DNA of 64,000 nucleotides from Fragum whitleyi (taxonomy: Eukaryota; Mollusca; Bivalvia; Cardiida; Cardiidae), in NCBI GenBank assembly GCA_948146395.1, contig OX411543.1, positions 47,716,517 to 47,780,516 of the forward strand, given 5' to 3'. A program made the translations under genes and the position numbers. The notes under the pieces are model-generated. The model ran no database searches. It saw only the letters and a program-made list of their open reading frames with translations, and was not told where the DNA came from. Of this stretch, positions 54,645 through 64,000 are shown one piece after another. How positions within the stretch are numbered: the stretch's first letter is position 1; every line of letters starts with the position of its first letter.

Positions 54645-54975
54645 CGTCATTTCGCACGTGGGTTCATATGACGCCACAATCATCAACCATCGCGCTAGGA
54701 TTGACGTTGCATAAAACAAGATCAACGAAAGAATAAAAGTGGGCATATTATAATTCAATAATGTTTTACTGCGTTTTGTCATCAAATTATGATATCTCAA
54801 AAAGATCTCCACAGACGATCGGAAAGAATTTAAAAAAATGTGATATCTTCAATGATTTTAGAAAATCGAAGTACAAACAGATGCCGAATTACCTAAAGAG
54901 TGTCCCAAAATTACTATACTTACGTCCGAAGTACTCTCCTGTTTAAAGAAAATTCCGCGCGATGTTCCGAAAGTG
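54645..54975. repeat. Repeat W, second copy
   Basis: atatgacgccacaatcatca ... gcgttttgtcatcaaattat ... ttacgtccgaagtactctcc. Followed by a run of 11 C at about 55006. Confidence 0.65.
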
Positions 54976-54979
54976 ATAA

Positions 54980-55690
54980 GTTAAGACACCCAGCGCTTGA
55001 AAATACCCCCCCCCCCTTAATTTTGATAAGGCTGAGGTCTTTACGTGGTGCTCACGTGACAATGTCGGAAATGACGCATGCAGGCTGTCATCGTGATATT
55101 TTTGCTTGTTATCAACCTTGCAACGTTTTGTAAAATTTACTTCTATTTGGGTCGAAAGTAACACTATATATGGATTATAAAAAATTGTTCAATTAAGACC
55201 CTAAGTGCAACAAATCAAACAAAGTTTGATTTTTTGCTTTTTTAATGTCACAATAAGGACGGCCTTGGTGGAGAAAGTAATCGCTGTTACTCATTAGCTT
55301 GAACGGTGTTTTGGTCATTCACCCAAGATTTGATACTGCAAACTCATAACTCGTGGTAGAAATATGCCACCAAATAAATTTTGACCCATTGAAAAATTGC
55401 TCTCACACGGAACCCATGCAAAGGCTGACTAGTCATTTTTGAGAGATTAGACATGTAAAGGGAAATGGTTGAGATAACAACATAGTACGTGCGTGTATTT
55501 CCAACCAATCAGAGCTGTTGTTTCATTTGGTCAATTGAAACAACAATCATGATTGGCTGAAATCAACTTCCGGTTTAAACTTAACCAATGGTAACACCAC
55601 TTGGCGCTGGTGCCTATCCGTCACCTACCACCATAACGATAATACGTCATAAAGCCTTTTATTTTTCAATGCAGAATTTTAGCTCTTATT
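54980..55690. other. Noncoding stretch with one inverted repeat
   Basis: At 55500-55560, ccaatcagagctgttgtttc and gaaacaacaatcatgattgg pair. No gene seen. Confidence 0.45.
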
Positions 55691-55693
55691 TCA

Positions 55694-56154
55694 CAGTTAG
55701 TAGCAACCTGAAATTGACATTCATCTCGATTCAAACCATTCTTAATCGCTCGCTCAGCGCTCAGCTCAGCATCCCATTCATTCAAGACGCTCACTCCCAA
55801 ACAGTCAAAAGCTCCCGAGGGAGTTCAAAACGTTTCGAATCCGATCGAAATGATCATTTATTTCCGACCGGTCGAATCATACCATTTTGTAATAAGCTGA
55901 TTTGAATTTTAAAACATCTTTTGGTCCACAAAGAAACTTTGTCAGAAAACTGTTTAAATTGTATCAAAGGGATGTAATAATTACCGCTAATTCGTACATT
56001 TGGATGAAACTATCTAAATTGTACTCCAACCCTTTTATTTCATACAAAGTTCGCTCCTTCCACTCATTCATCTCGTTCCGATATCATTCTAAAGTTAACC
56101 AGTCAATTCCATGATGTTACGTGTACCTTATTAATTGCACGATGTCTTAAACTG
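55694..56154 (-). mobile_element. Family A MITE, near full length
   Basis: cagttagtagcaacctgaaa start, gcgctcagctcagcatccc block; the right end carries a duplicated terminus (gatgttacgtgtacc then cgatgtcttaaactg). Confidence 0.7.
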
Positions 56155-56499
56155 TTTAAGTCAGTCACTTGTTTCGTTGTCTACGAGGTGCTTAACATGA
56201 CTCTTTTTGGAAGAAAAATAGTTTAAACAAATAACTAGACGTAATTAAGTGGCTGAAAGATACCAAGGAGACTTTAAATTACAGGTAGAAAACGATTTAC
56301 ATTTCAATAAAAATGTTATCCTGTTAGTAGGATCGATATGCAAATGCTAGTATATAATGACAATACAGCGCAGTAATTATTTCAAAACTTCATTTGGCTA
56401 TCGCGGTTACTGATAAGCTGGATACGGTTAAACAAAGTACCTGCAATAAACAACTTTCTGAAGGATTATGACGGTAAACAGTCACAAAATATATAGATA

Positions 56500-56820
56500 T
56501 GCCTAATTACGCATTACGCATATCACGTAAACGCGTAATACAAAAAAATCCTACGTTGAACAATATCGTTTATGAATTGTCATAACGTCGTAACTACAGC
56601 TTGAAGGAGCTGTAGTTACGATGTATTGACCAATCAATATTCATCAATGTTGAAATTATTAAAATCATCCCTGAAGACGCATTGCCTTGCCCAATTTTTC
56701 TCGCAAAATGGAGCGAATGGACGTCGGTTTAATTGTGTTTCCCCAACGCCTATATATTTTCGGATGGTCGTCAGTTTTGTGAGCATGACTTTTAAATTCC
56801 TAGTTACGCCTATGCTGTTG
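56500..56820. mobile_element. Family G element
   Basis: attacgcattacgcatatca and acgcgtaat, then cgtcgtaactacagcttgaa / gagctgtagttacgatg hairpin, then a tail with aaaatggagcgaatggacg and ttacgcctatg. Confidence 0.62.
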
Positions 56821-56824
56821 CAAT

Positions 56825-57187
56825 AAAGAAAATCGTGAAACTGGCTCTCAATTCGATCAACACCAGTCTTAGTCGCCCACCCAGCGCTCAATGTAGTCAT
56901 TTAAAAAAACATCAACCAAAACACACAAAACAATCCCAATTAGAAAAAAGCCTTAACAACTACATTCCAATTTCCCAAAAAGTATATGATTTCTCTGACT
57001 TGTTTGGACTCGAGAGTTTCTTATCGGCTCAATAAGACATAGACATTTTTTATAGAATTTATATGGGTTTTTATTCAAGGGAGGTAATAAATATTACGTT
57101 CATTCAAAACTCAACAAACCCACTTATCCAATTTCTATTTAAAAGTCATTCTATGTATCATCTATGGCGTTTACGATGCACTTTAAG
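56825..57187 (-). mobile_element. Degenerate family A MITE
   Basis: aaaatcgtgaaactggctct, cccacccagcgctcaatg, aagggaggtaataaatatt; ends near gtttacgatgcactttaag. Confidence 0.6.
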
Positions 57188-57288
57188 ATAACTAAAATTT
57201 TTGTTCGTCTTCAGAAAACCATAGTAATTTCTTTGAAAATCAGTAGAAAGAATGGGTTGCCTCCCTTTCCTTAAGCGTCATAACTCCA

Positions 57289-57350
57289 GCCCTGCGTTCA
57301 GGATCACAAAACGGTACAAAAAGTTTGCAGATTGTAACCAGCTTTGCAAA
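57289..57350. mobile_element. Family D hairpin, one arm
   Basis: gccctgcgttcaggatcaca and accagctttgcaaa; the second arm is absent. Confidence 0.6.
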
Positions 57351-57354
57351 AAGG

Positions 57355-58195
57355 TCCGATCTGAATACAATTATACACATTGCACCCCAACCACGCAATC
57401 AACCCTGTTCCTGTCTCATTGAGACGAATCCAATAGGTTTTAACAGCATGAGATTCAATAATAAACAACTGTATGTTACAAAATTCCCAATTTTTCAGAG
57501 ACTTTGCTCTTTTGAATTGAATTTTTACAATGGTCCCTTAGTAAAATCGGTCGCTTAAAAAGCGTGGTCCTTCGAGCAATATCAACTGGAGCTTGATTCG
57601 CTATATCGAAACGTGCAATGGGCAAATTGGTAGTCAAATGAGTTAAAGCCTCTGCATCCAACATTTATAGTCCCATATCACTTCTAAAGCCTTATTCAAA
57701 ATTTAACTAACCTTTCCTTTTTGGTAAGTCACATTTTTGAAATCGACCTCTGTCATTTTTGCAATATTTGTCAATGAAAGAAACATCGCATTCGGTTCAT
57801 AATTTCACAGAATTTGAAGTAGAAAATGTTCTTTAAACATTTTTTTAAAAAAAACCACAATATATGTATTTGCTTTTTTTCTATAATTTATAGAGAAATA
57901 TAGAATAGATGTTGTTTTTTTTTGTTGTTGTTGTTGATGATGATGATATTGTTAAGCATGTTGTTTTGACAAGGTAATATGTCTTAAAAATTATCTTTTT
58001 TCGAAATAAACGTAATCTATTATGCTCAGGTTATTTCATTAAAACCTCGATCATTAGAGACATTCAATTTCATTGAGAAAATTTCCAAAACCATTTATCA
58101 TCTCAATTTCACAACGGTTTTAATTGTAATCTTTTCAATGCGCATTATCAGGTTTTTATGCACTGTCTCTTCTTGTAAAAGAGATATTATGAACA
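57355..58195. other. Noncoding stretch with (TTG)n(ATG)n and a family A scrap
   Basis: The microsatellite is at about 57918-57950. A family A terminus fragment (ctcaatttcacaacggtttt) lies near 58100. A 62-codon minus-strand frame at 57476-57664 is coding-like in part (LTTNLPIARFDIANQAPVDI) but has no context. Confidence 0.45.
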
Positions 58196-58199
58196 CCAG

Positions 58200-58328
58200 T
58201 CCTGCGTTCAAGATGACAAAACGGTTCAAACTGTTTGCAAATCATACCCTGTATTGCAAGGAAGTGTACGAGCAAAGCGGGGTATAATTTGCAAACCGCT
58301 TATGCCGCCTTGAAATTTTGAATGCATG
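58200..58328. mobile_element. Family D hairpin
   Basis: tcctgcgttcaagatgacaa; inner gcaaatcataccctg / ggggtataatttgc arms; the right end is decayed. Confidence 0.7.
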
Positions 58329-58329
58329 G

Positions 58330-58775
58330 TAGAGTTCAAATCTATAGATCTCAACTTTTAATCCCGGAAAGGTAACCGATAGGTCCATTGGGAACTTCGC
58401 GACAGTATAAAATCAAACGAATTGTCCAATAAATGACATGTTTGAACAGCTCCGATTGAAGCGTAAAACCATGAAATGCAACCCGTTAATGAATACTTTA
58501 TGAGGAATTCTTTTCAATTAATCCCGCTGAAAGGTATTTCATGTTGTAATTGTACTGACTGCATTTGAAAATAATTCATGAAACGAAATGCTAGTATCAA
58601 AACGACCATGGCTGCCAATTCGCATCTCTTTTTAGTTTGTGTGTATGTTGTTGTCGTTGTTCCTTTTAATTACTTAGTACATGTATTACATATGTGTAAA
58701 TAAGAACTAAGTTTTCAATAATGAGGATTTTTTATGCTACAATCAAAAACAAAAGCAAAGCAAAATGGGGGCTTA
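58330..58775. other. Noncoding stretch, nothing recognised
   Basis: No gene or repeat signal. Confidence 0.4.
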
Positions 58776-58779
58776 AGGT

Positions 58780-58944
58780 TTAAGGTAGTGGACCCGTAAT
58801 AGTTCCGTAACGTTTCAGTTGTAATGAACTTTAACAGTGTCAACCGAGGTTCCCTAATGATTTTCATTAGGAAACCTCGGTCAACATTGTGAAAGGTCAT
58901 ACGGTCCGAAATGTTACGGAACTATTACGGGTCCACTACCTTAA
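58780..58944. mobile_element. Family B hairpin, best-preserved copy
   Basis: TTAA at 58780 and 58941; ggtagtggacccgtaatagt and actattacgggtccactacc arms pair without gaps. Confidence 0.88.
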
Positions 58945-60168
58945 GGTAACTGCGAACTTTGCAATATCCGCTTTCATATGTCGGCAATAAAAAAGGATTT
59001 CATAACGTAGAAATGACGTAATGACGTCATCAAGGGGCCGACCCCTTTTTTAGGGACAAACTTCAGTAATTGTCCATTTTTTCCGGAACTAATTAACCGA
59101 TTTTTATTTAGAAAACACCATTTGCTTCGTAACAAGACGCCTGATGTTGTGTTTTGAATGATATGAAGATATAAGTGAAAGAAATATAATTAGGTGTGAC
59201 ATATTATATGTAAATGCCTTCTGTGTTGCTGTTTTCGAGTACAGTTATTGAAAATATTGACTTTTTTCTCGAAAATTTGTCCGGTGACCTATGCTGAAAT
59301 TAATATATGTTGCTGCCAAACCATTCAACTGAAGATTTTTTGAAAAAAAAAAACATGTGTCTTCGGGTTAGATTTTTTGTAAAATTCGATTCGGCGACGA
59401 TATCGCAAATCAAAGGATATTTCAACGTCGCGCCAAATGTTAGAAAAGGCTGTCTTTTTAAACGAATAAAAAACATTTGATTTTTTGTTTTTCTAAAAAC
59501 ACATTCAGATTTAATACTTCTGAAGCCTATATTTTACGATATATCTTACTACCCGATATTTTAGAATACTTTTTTGCACGAAGATTGGCGTCAAAAAAGC
59601 CAAGTAACGATGGTTTTGGTGCGACGTCGTCTTCGACAAACTCCAACAATATCACAAAATCGAAATATATGAAAAATTTAACCCGAAGACATATCACTTT
59701 TATTTGATAAATGTGAAGTATTTCGCTACAAAATAACAAAAAATCAGCATAGGTCACCGGACAAAATATGGAGAAATTTCTATTTATTAACAAAAAATGA
59801 AATGAAAAAAAATGGAACGTTAAATCTTAAAAATCGCGAAATAGATAGCGTTTCAGACATGTTTTTTTCTGTTTGATTATGCACAGAAATTTTACGACTA
59901 GCTCTAGCGTTCTTGGACTTTCAATATGAAACTTTTTTCGTAAAAATCGGCCGATTAATGAAGACAATATTTGTAAATACTGATTTTGGCGGGTCGATAA
60001 GGGGTTGCCCCCTTCATGACGTCACGACGTCACGACGTCAAAGGAACGAGCTTCAAAACTTTTTTATTGCGTTTAAGCTAATAACTTCAAAGATACATCT
60101 CAGGAATTTTAATATGATTTTAAGAAAGTCAAAAAATCTACCATATTATCTGTCCGCAGTTACCTTAA
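58941..60168. mobile_element. Family H: 1.23 kb imperfect palindrome, TTAA-bounded
   Basis: ttaaggtaactgcgaacttt at the left, ccgcagttaccttaa at the right. Matching inverted blocks along the arms are tgacgtcatcaaggggccga / aaggggttgcccccttcatg, tccggtgacctatgctga / tcagcataggtcaccgga, and tgtcttcgggttaga / ttaacccgaagacat. It shares its left TTAA with the family B copy. Short internal frames have no domains, so it is nonautonomous. Confidence 0.75.
60017..60040. promoter_or_regulatory. Three overlapping-spaced TGACGTCA-type sites
   Basis: GACGTCA repeats three times at 8-9 bp spacing in the right arm of family H; TGACGTCA is the consensus CREB/ATF binding palindrome. Regulatory activity is not shown. 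Confidence 0.45.
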
Positions 60169-60229
60169 GTCGTAAACTTATGGGAAGAGAGACATTCTAG
60201 TGAGAATAGTTTAATTACCGTTTAGCGAC

Positions 60230-60300
60230 CAAAGAGTTCGTAACTACAGCTTAGCTTGAATAAGCTGGAGTTGCGAGTGTTTGATCGCTCCACCACGAAA
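60230..60300. mobile_element. Family G hairpin fragment
   Basis: cgtaactacagcttagcttg / aataagctggagttgcga; the tail is missing. Confidence 0.5.
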
Positions 60301-60455
60301 TTTATCAACATACTTTCAGCATACATTTTAGAAATAATACAATGAATAAAAACATATGAATTTTTTTAAATAATTTATTGGGACATGAAAAGATCCATTG
60401 ACGAAATCTGTTAAGACGAAACAAAATTCAGAACACAAATATGACTTGTCATTCG

Positions 60456-60600
60456 AATTGGATCAACACTCGTCCAGGTATCATAGGAAGTATTAACACT
60501 AATCGAGGAATCTCAAGAAGTATCAACACTCGTCGAGAAATCTCAAGAAGTATCAACACTCGTCGAGAAATCTCAAGAAGTATCAACACTAGCAAGACTG
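60456..60600 (+). repeat. Minisatellite, 30-bp unit, about 4-5 copies
   Basis: Unit aagtatcaacactcgtcgag plus aaatctcaag. The last units are identical; the first two are diverged. The 30-bp period keeps one frame open (repeating INTRREISRS), which explains the short ORF; there is no evidence it is translated. It ends 9 bp before a family A copy. Confidence 0.8.
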
Positions 60601-60608
60601 CGTTGATA

Positions 60609-61038
60609 CAGTTAAGAACATCGTGAAATTGACAGTCAGCTCGATCAAACCAATTCTAAATCGCTCGCTCAGCATTACATTCACTCAAAACCAAACACTC
60701 ACTTAAACCATTCAAATACACTGAAACGTCCAAAAGCTTAAAATCGTTCATAACGACCAATGTTTCATTCAAATCGATCAACTCATTTAACTATTTAATC
60801 ATCGGGTGTAGATTTCAAACCTTTTGATTAACCGAAAAGTTAGACAAACAGGAAAACACATTGTTTTTTTTTTTGTTTTTTTTTTTGGAGGGAGGTTATA
60901 AATTATAGCTAAATTCGTCTAATCAGACGAAAGAATCGATAATGTATTACCTCCCGTTAATTACATTCAAAACACACTCTTTCAATCAGTTTCATTCCAA
61001 AATCATTCACCTTGTCTATTTCACGAGGTTGTGAACTG
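60609..61038 (-). mobile_element. Family A MITE, full length
   Basis: TA-flanked cagttaagaacatcgtgaaa and cgaggttgtgaactg; central arms ggagggaggttataaatta / tgtattacctcccgt. Confidence 0.85.
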
Positions 61039-61312
61039 TATCAATGACTGTACATGCTGACATGAATCAATTCCAGAATTGTAATTCTTCAAATTTCATA
61101 TTGTCGAAAATCGATCTCTGGAACCTCTTTTTGTCCTATATCTTTTTTGAAAGATTCGTTTTGTGAATTTCCTGTGCAGCTCTTTTTTGTGTAACGGATC
61201 TGATATATTTTGGTTTGGTTCAGTTTAAAGCCATTTGTTCAATCTTTGATCAAATTATTTGTACGAACAACTATGGTGATGATGGTATTAAAAACGATAT
61301 TGATGATGCATG

Positions 61313-61410
61313 ATTAAAGTAAGTGGTTAGAATGAATGAATGGAGCGCTGAATGAGCGATTTAGAATGGGTTTGATTGAGATGAATATCAGTTTCCCGAT
61401 GCTACTAACT
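61313..61410 (+). mobile_element. Family A MITE terminal fragment
   Basis: gaatgaatggagcgctgaat to cgatgctactaactg followed by TA. Confidence 0.75.
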
Positions 61411-61444
61411 GTAAAAAGTCAAAAGAATCACTCCTATTACTCAC

Positions 61445-61772
61445 AACGAACTAGAATTGTTTAAAACGCTTCAAAATGGTTCAAAATGACCAACATTTTA
61501 TTCAAATCGATGGAATCATTGCACAATTTGCTAATTTAATTTCAAAAGGGTCTGTGAAGAAACACAAACAGAAACTAACGCCGATTTTTATTAATGGGAA
61601 GTAATTTAAATATCGGTGAGTTGGTCTAATTGAGCAAAATTATCGACATTACATGCATGTAGCCCCCTCCTTTTATTTCATTCAAATTTCGCTCATTTCA
61701 CTGATTCAATTTCATTCCGAAATGATTCCAAAATCACCCACCTTATCAATTTCACGATATTGTTAGTAGTAT
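61445..61772 (-). mobile_element. Family A MITE, lacking left terminus
   Basis: cgcttcaaaatggttcaaaa, tgggaagtaatttaaatatc, ccttatcaatttcacgatat. The right terminus is mutated (tgttagtagta). Confidence 0.7.
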
Positions 61773-61826
61773 TTAGCGCGTAGCTAAAACTCTGTTCAGA
61801 CTGTACTGATTCACAAGCTGATCAGC

Positions 61827-61942
61827 TCTGTAATCAGGATGTAAAAACGTTTTGAGATGATACCCCGCTTTGCATGTGCACATACGTGCAAAGCGAGGTA
61901 TCATTTCGAAAGCGCTTCGCTAACGTTTTCATCCTGAACGCT
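61827..61942. mobile_element. Family D hairpin
   Basis: taatcaggatgtaaaaacg and cgttttcatcctgaacgc; apex tttgcatgtgcacatacgtg. Nearly identical in its arms to 48258. Confidence 0.78.
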
Positions 61943-61944
61943 AT

Positions 61945-63100
61945 GTCTTATAAGACGTCGCGCACGGTAATGCTTAAATATTTGAAACGTCTCCGTTAAG
62001 TTTCATCTGCCATATTTTCCAAACCTGTCAATTTCTATGTTCTTTATACCAAATGAATCACAAGTAAGCATACTTTTAAGTATATTTGTTAGGTGAATTG
62101 GGTAAAATCAAACTCCTATTTAATTAAGTTTCTGTGTCACCAAAACTCTTAAATAACGTCTGTAATACGTAACAAATTATGTGTTGGTAGATTTCTTTAA
62201 AATCCCAAAAATGCATGAAATAGTTCATAAAAAAATGTTGAGAATCTTAAGATTTGCGCGAGAGGTGACATCATGCTAGTAGGTGAACTAAAATGACCGT
62301 AAGTAAAATATCAAACAATTGATAGAGATTTATTTTACAATTCAAAAGTTGTAAAACGTCAAATTTTATCGAAAAATCGGCGTGAAAATGTAAAAGTTTT
62401 CTCAATATCTTTATAAATGATAAATGAATTTTTGTGAAATTTAAAAATAAAAATATTTTTTTTTTTAGTTTTCGTTAATGTGGTTAAAAATAATAATACG
62501 ACTTATAAAATAAAGAAAGCAAATATGTGTGGACACAATTTCTTACATACGCGAATTTTATAGCCGATTTCATAAATGCTTCGCTGCCGCATTTCATAAT
62601 CAAAATGAAAATCATAAATCATTCTACATTTTAGAAATATTATTTCTTCGTACAATCACAAGGAAAATTTTCGTACGGATACGTTCAAAATTATCAAAAA
62701 TATTTAAATTTTACTGTGTGGACATACTTTTTACGTATCATTTTTAACGTCTTACGTTTTTACATTGCGTGCGGTGAATTTTTAGAAATCCAGGATAAAA
62801 ATTGTTAAAGCCGATTGATAGTAAAAAGCAGAAAAAAGGTTTATTCTGTCTTATTCGGAATATAACTTATATAGCAATTTTAAAAAAATTAAATGCGCAT
62901 GACAAAATCTACATGCGATAAACAAGAAGTGTTTCAGGAAAATGTGATGTAAGAACGTCTAAATGGCAAAATCGACATTACAAAATGTTTTAAGCATTGG
63001 CGTGTGCGACGTCTCAACTGTTCGCATATTGGAATTTGTTGGCAATGACACGCACATGATCATATCCTCTTTAAGAACTCATTTCCTTTCTAAATTGATA
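61945..63100. other. AT-rich noncoding stretch
   Basis: Apart from a family E terminus-like scrap near 63028 (attggaatttgttggcaatg), nothing is recognised. Confidence 0.45.
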
Positions 63101-63127
63101 TTTGGATATTTTACGGTAAAAAACAAT

Positions 63128-63438
63128 GTGCAATTGAAAAGATGAATAATTTTGGAATTATTACAGAATGATATTGAATGAGTGTGTGGATCGAGTTTTG
63201 AGTGAAATTCAAGGGAGGTAATCCAATATCGCTTATTTCACCAAATTGGATGAACTTTCGATATTTTTACCTCCTTTTGATAAAAATATACGTACGTTAC
63301 TGTTAGTGTGTCTGAATGGATCGGCCAGGCTCTTTGAAATCCATACCAACCAATAAAATCGTAGAATATTAGATCGCTTTGGATTAAATGTCGATCGTCT
63401 TGAACGATATCGATTTCAATTTCATGATGTTTTAACTG
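63128..63438 (+). mobile_element. Family A MITE, mostly complete
   Basis: It lacks the first bases of the left terminus; aagggaggtaatccaatatc / gatatttttacctcctttt hairpin; right end catgatgttttaactg followed by TA. Confidence 0.75.
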
Positions 63439-63444
63439 TAGTTT

Positions 63445-64000
63445 ACAATCATTTTATCGCATACAGTTGTGTTTGTTCAAAACGGAACGAGATGTGCTGG
63501 TGACTTTGATGAAATGTGAAATGTAGTGTGAGAAACGACATGATGCCATTGGTGGCTAAATCTGCCACCATGTTATAACTGCGACAATGTTTAAAGTGGC
63601 GTTAAACCCGAAATATTCAAATCGAAACGGCACGAGAAGTTCAAATCGATCAACGATGTTTGGTGAAACAAGACAAAATGTTTAATTTCCCATTTTTACC
63701 ACAGCATTTCTCTACCGATGTTATTGATTTCTTCTTGCTTGTTTGTTTATTATATGTAATAAGTATATTGCCATTACTTTTTTAAAAGCCAATATAAATG
63801 CAAATGTAAATAAATATTTTATACAATATTAGAGGAAGCCAGAATGTAAACAGACTAATCAATAACATGTATCTTATGATCATATTTTTTTAATGGCAAG
63901 CAAAATAAGTTTGCGATGTTTGTGAGGTCCATTGAACGCTAGAACAAATTTTGATTCGAACAAAATCATCATTTCAACAGAAACCTGAAAGAATGTGTTT
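63445..64000. other. Noncoding stretch to the window end
   Basis: No gene or repeat signal. Confidence 0.4.

Noticed and set aside
57476..57664. 62-codon minus-strand ORF as a gene
   Set aside because: Partly coding-like, but no splice context, domain or signal peptide.
58715..58900. 61-codon minus-strand ORF with FHNVDRG
   Set aside because: It is the translated arm of a family B hairpin; the same peptide appears at 19087.
48400..61412. Regularly spaced repeats as a CRISPR-like or satellite array
   Set aside because: Spacing is irregular, copies are in both orientations and each has transposon-type termini; this is a eukaryotic genome.

Overview
The window is animal nuclear DNA: AT-rich, with intron-split genes bounded by GT/AG splice sites, AATAAA-type signals, non-LTR retrotransposons and very many short inverted-repeat (MITE/fold-back) elements. 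Several short repeats resemble ones I associate with bivalve molluscs, such as the 'aagagcaccgcc' and 'agagcttcaccc' repeats and CR1/L2-group LINEs with an esterase ORF1 or a 2A-like leader. I infer a marine bivalve; the species cannot be read from the sequence.

The host genes are two minus-strand genes for secreted proteins, lying head to tail. Gene A (exons at 26439-26499, 24980-25204, 22751-22921 and 21401-21603, with a possible 5' noncoding exon near 28442) encodes a 219-residue basic Gly/Arg/Ser/Phe-rich protein. Gene B (exons at 11782-11890, 10988-11068 and 8803-10181) encodes a 522-residue Asp/Ser-rich acidic protein with six DLSQ(Y/F)GIG-type repeats. I assembled both from splice signals. 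Every coding intron is phase 1. In both genes an intron ends 13-17 nt before the ATG. Each has an N-terminal signal peptide, and both share one exon-encoded motif, LP(D/G)DVRR(V/L)(I/L)GS. They look like a duplicated pair that kept one short motif and acquired low-complexity regions of opposite charge. I recognise neither as a named family; an extracellular or shell-matrix role is only an inference.

The rest is mostly mobile DNA. 1-4132 is a CR1/L2-group LINE with an SGNH-esterase/zinc-knuckle ORF1 and a long endonuclease-reverse transcriptase frame. 28953-32832 is a complete 3.88 kb LINE on the minus strand, with an N-terminal 2A-like motif, only two in-frame stops and a 10-bp target duplication; it is inserted in a MITE. 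17050-18330 is a decayed LINE of another type. Short elements include about 30 copies or pieces of one TA-flanked MITE (family A), a TTAA-flanked hairpin family found in introns of both host genes (family B), three copies of a fold-back family with 10-bp target duplications (family C), other TTAA-flanked families (P, Q, H), a family of hairpins starting CCTGCGTTCAGGATG (D), and palindrome-plus-tail elements (F, G). One tRNA-derived SINE lies at 49350-49652.

From about 33 kb to 64 kb I see no complete host gene. Two unplaced coding-like pieces there (36003-36336 minus, 51838-52059 plus) are recorded with caution.
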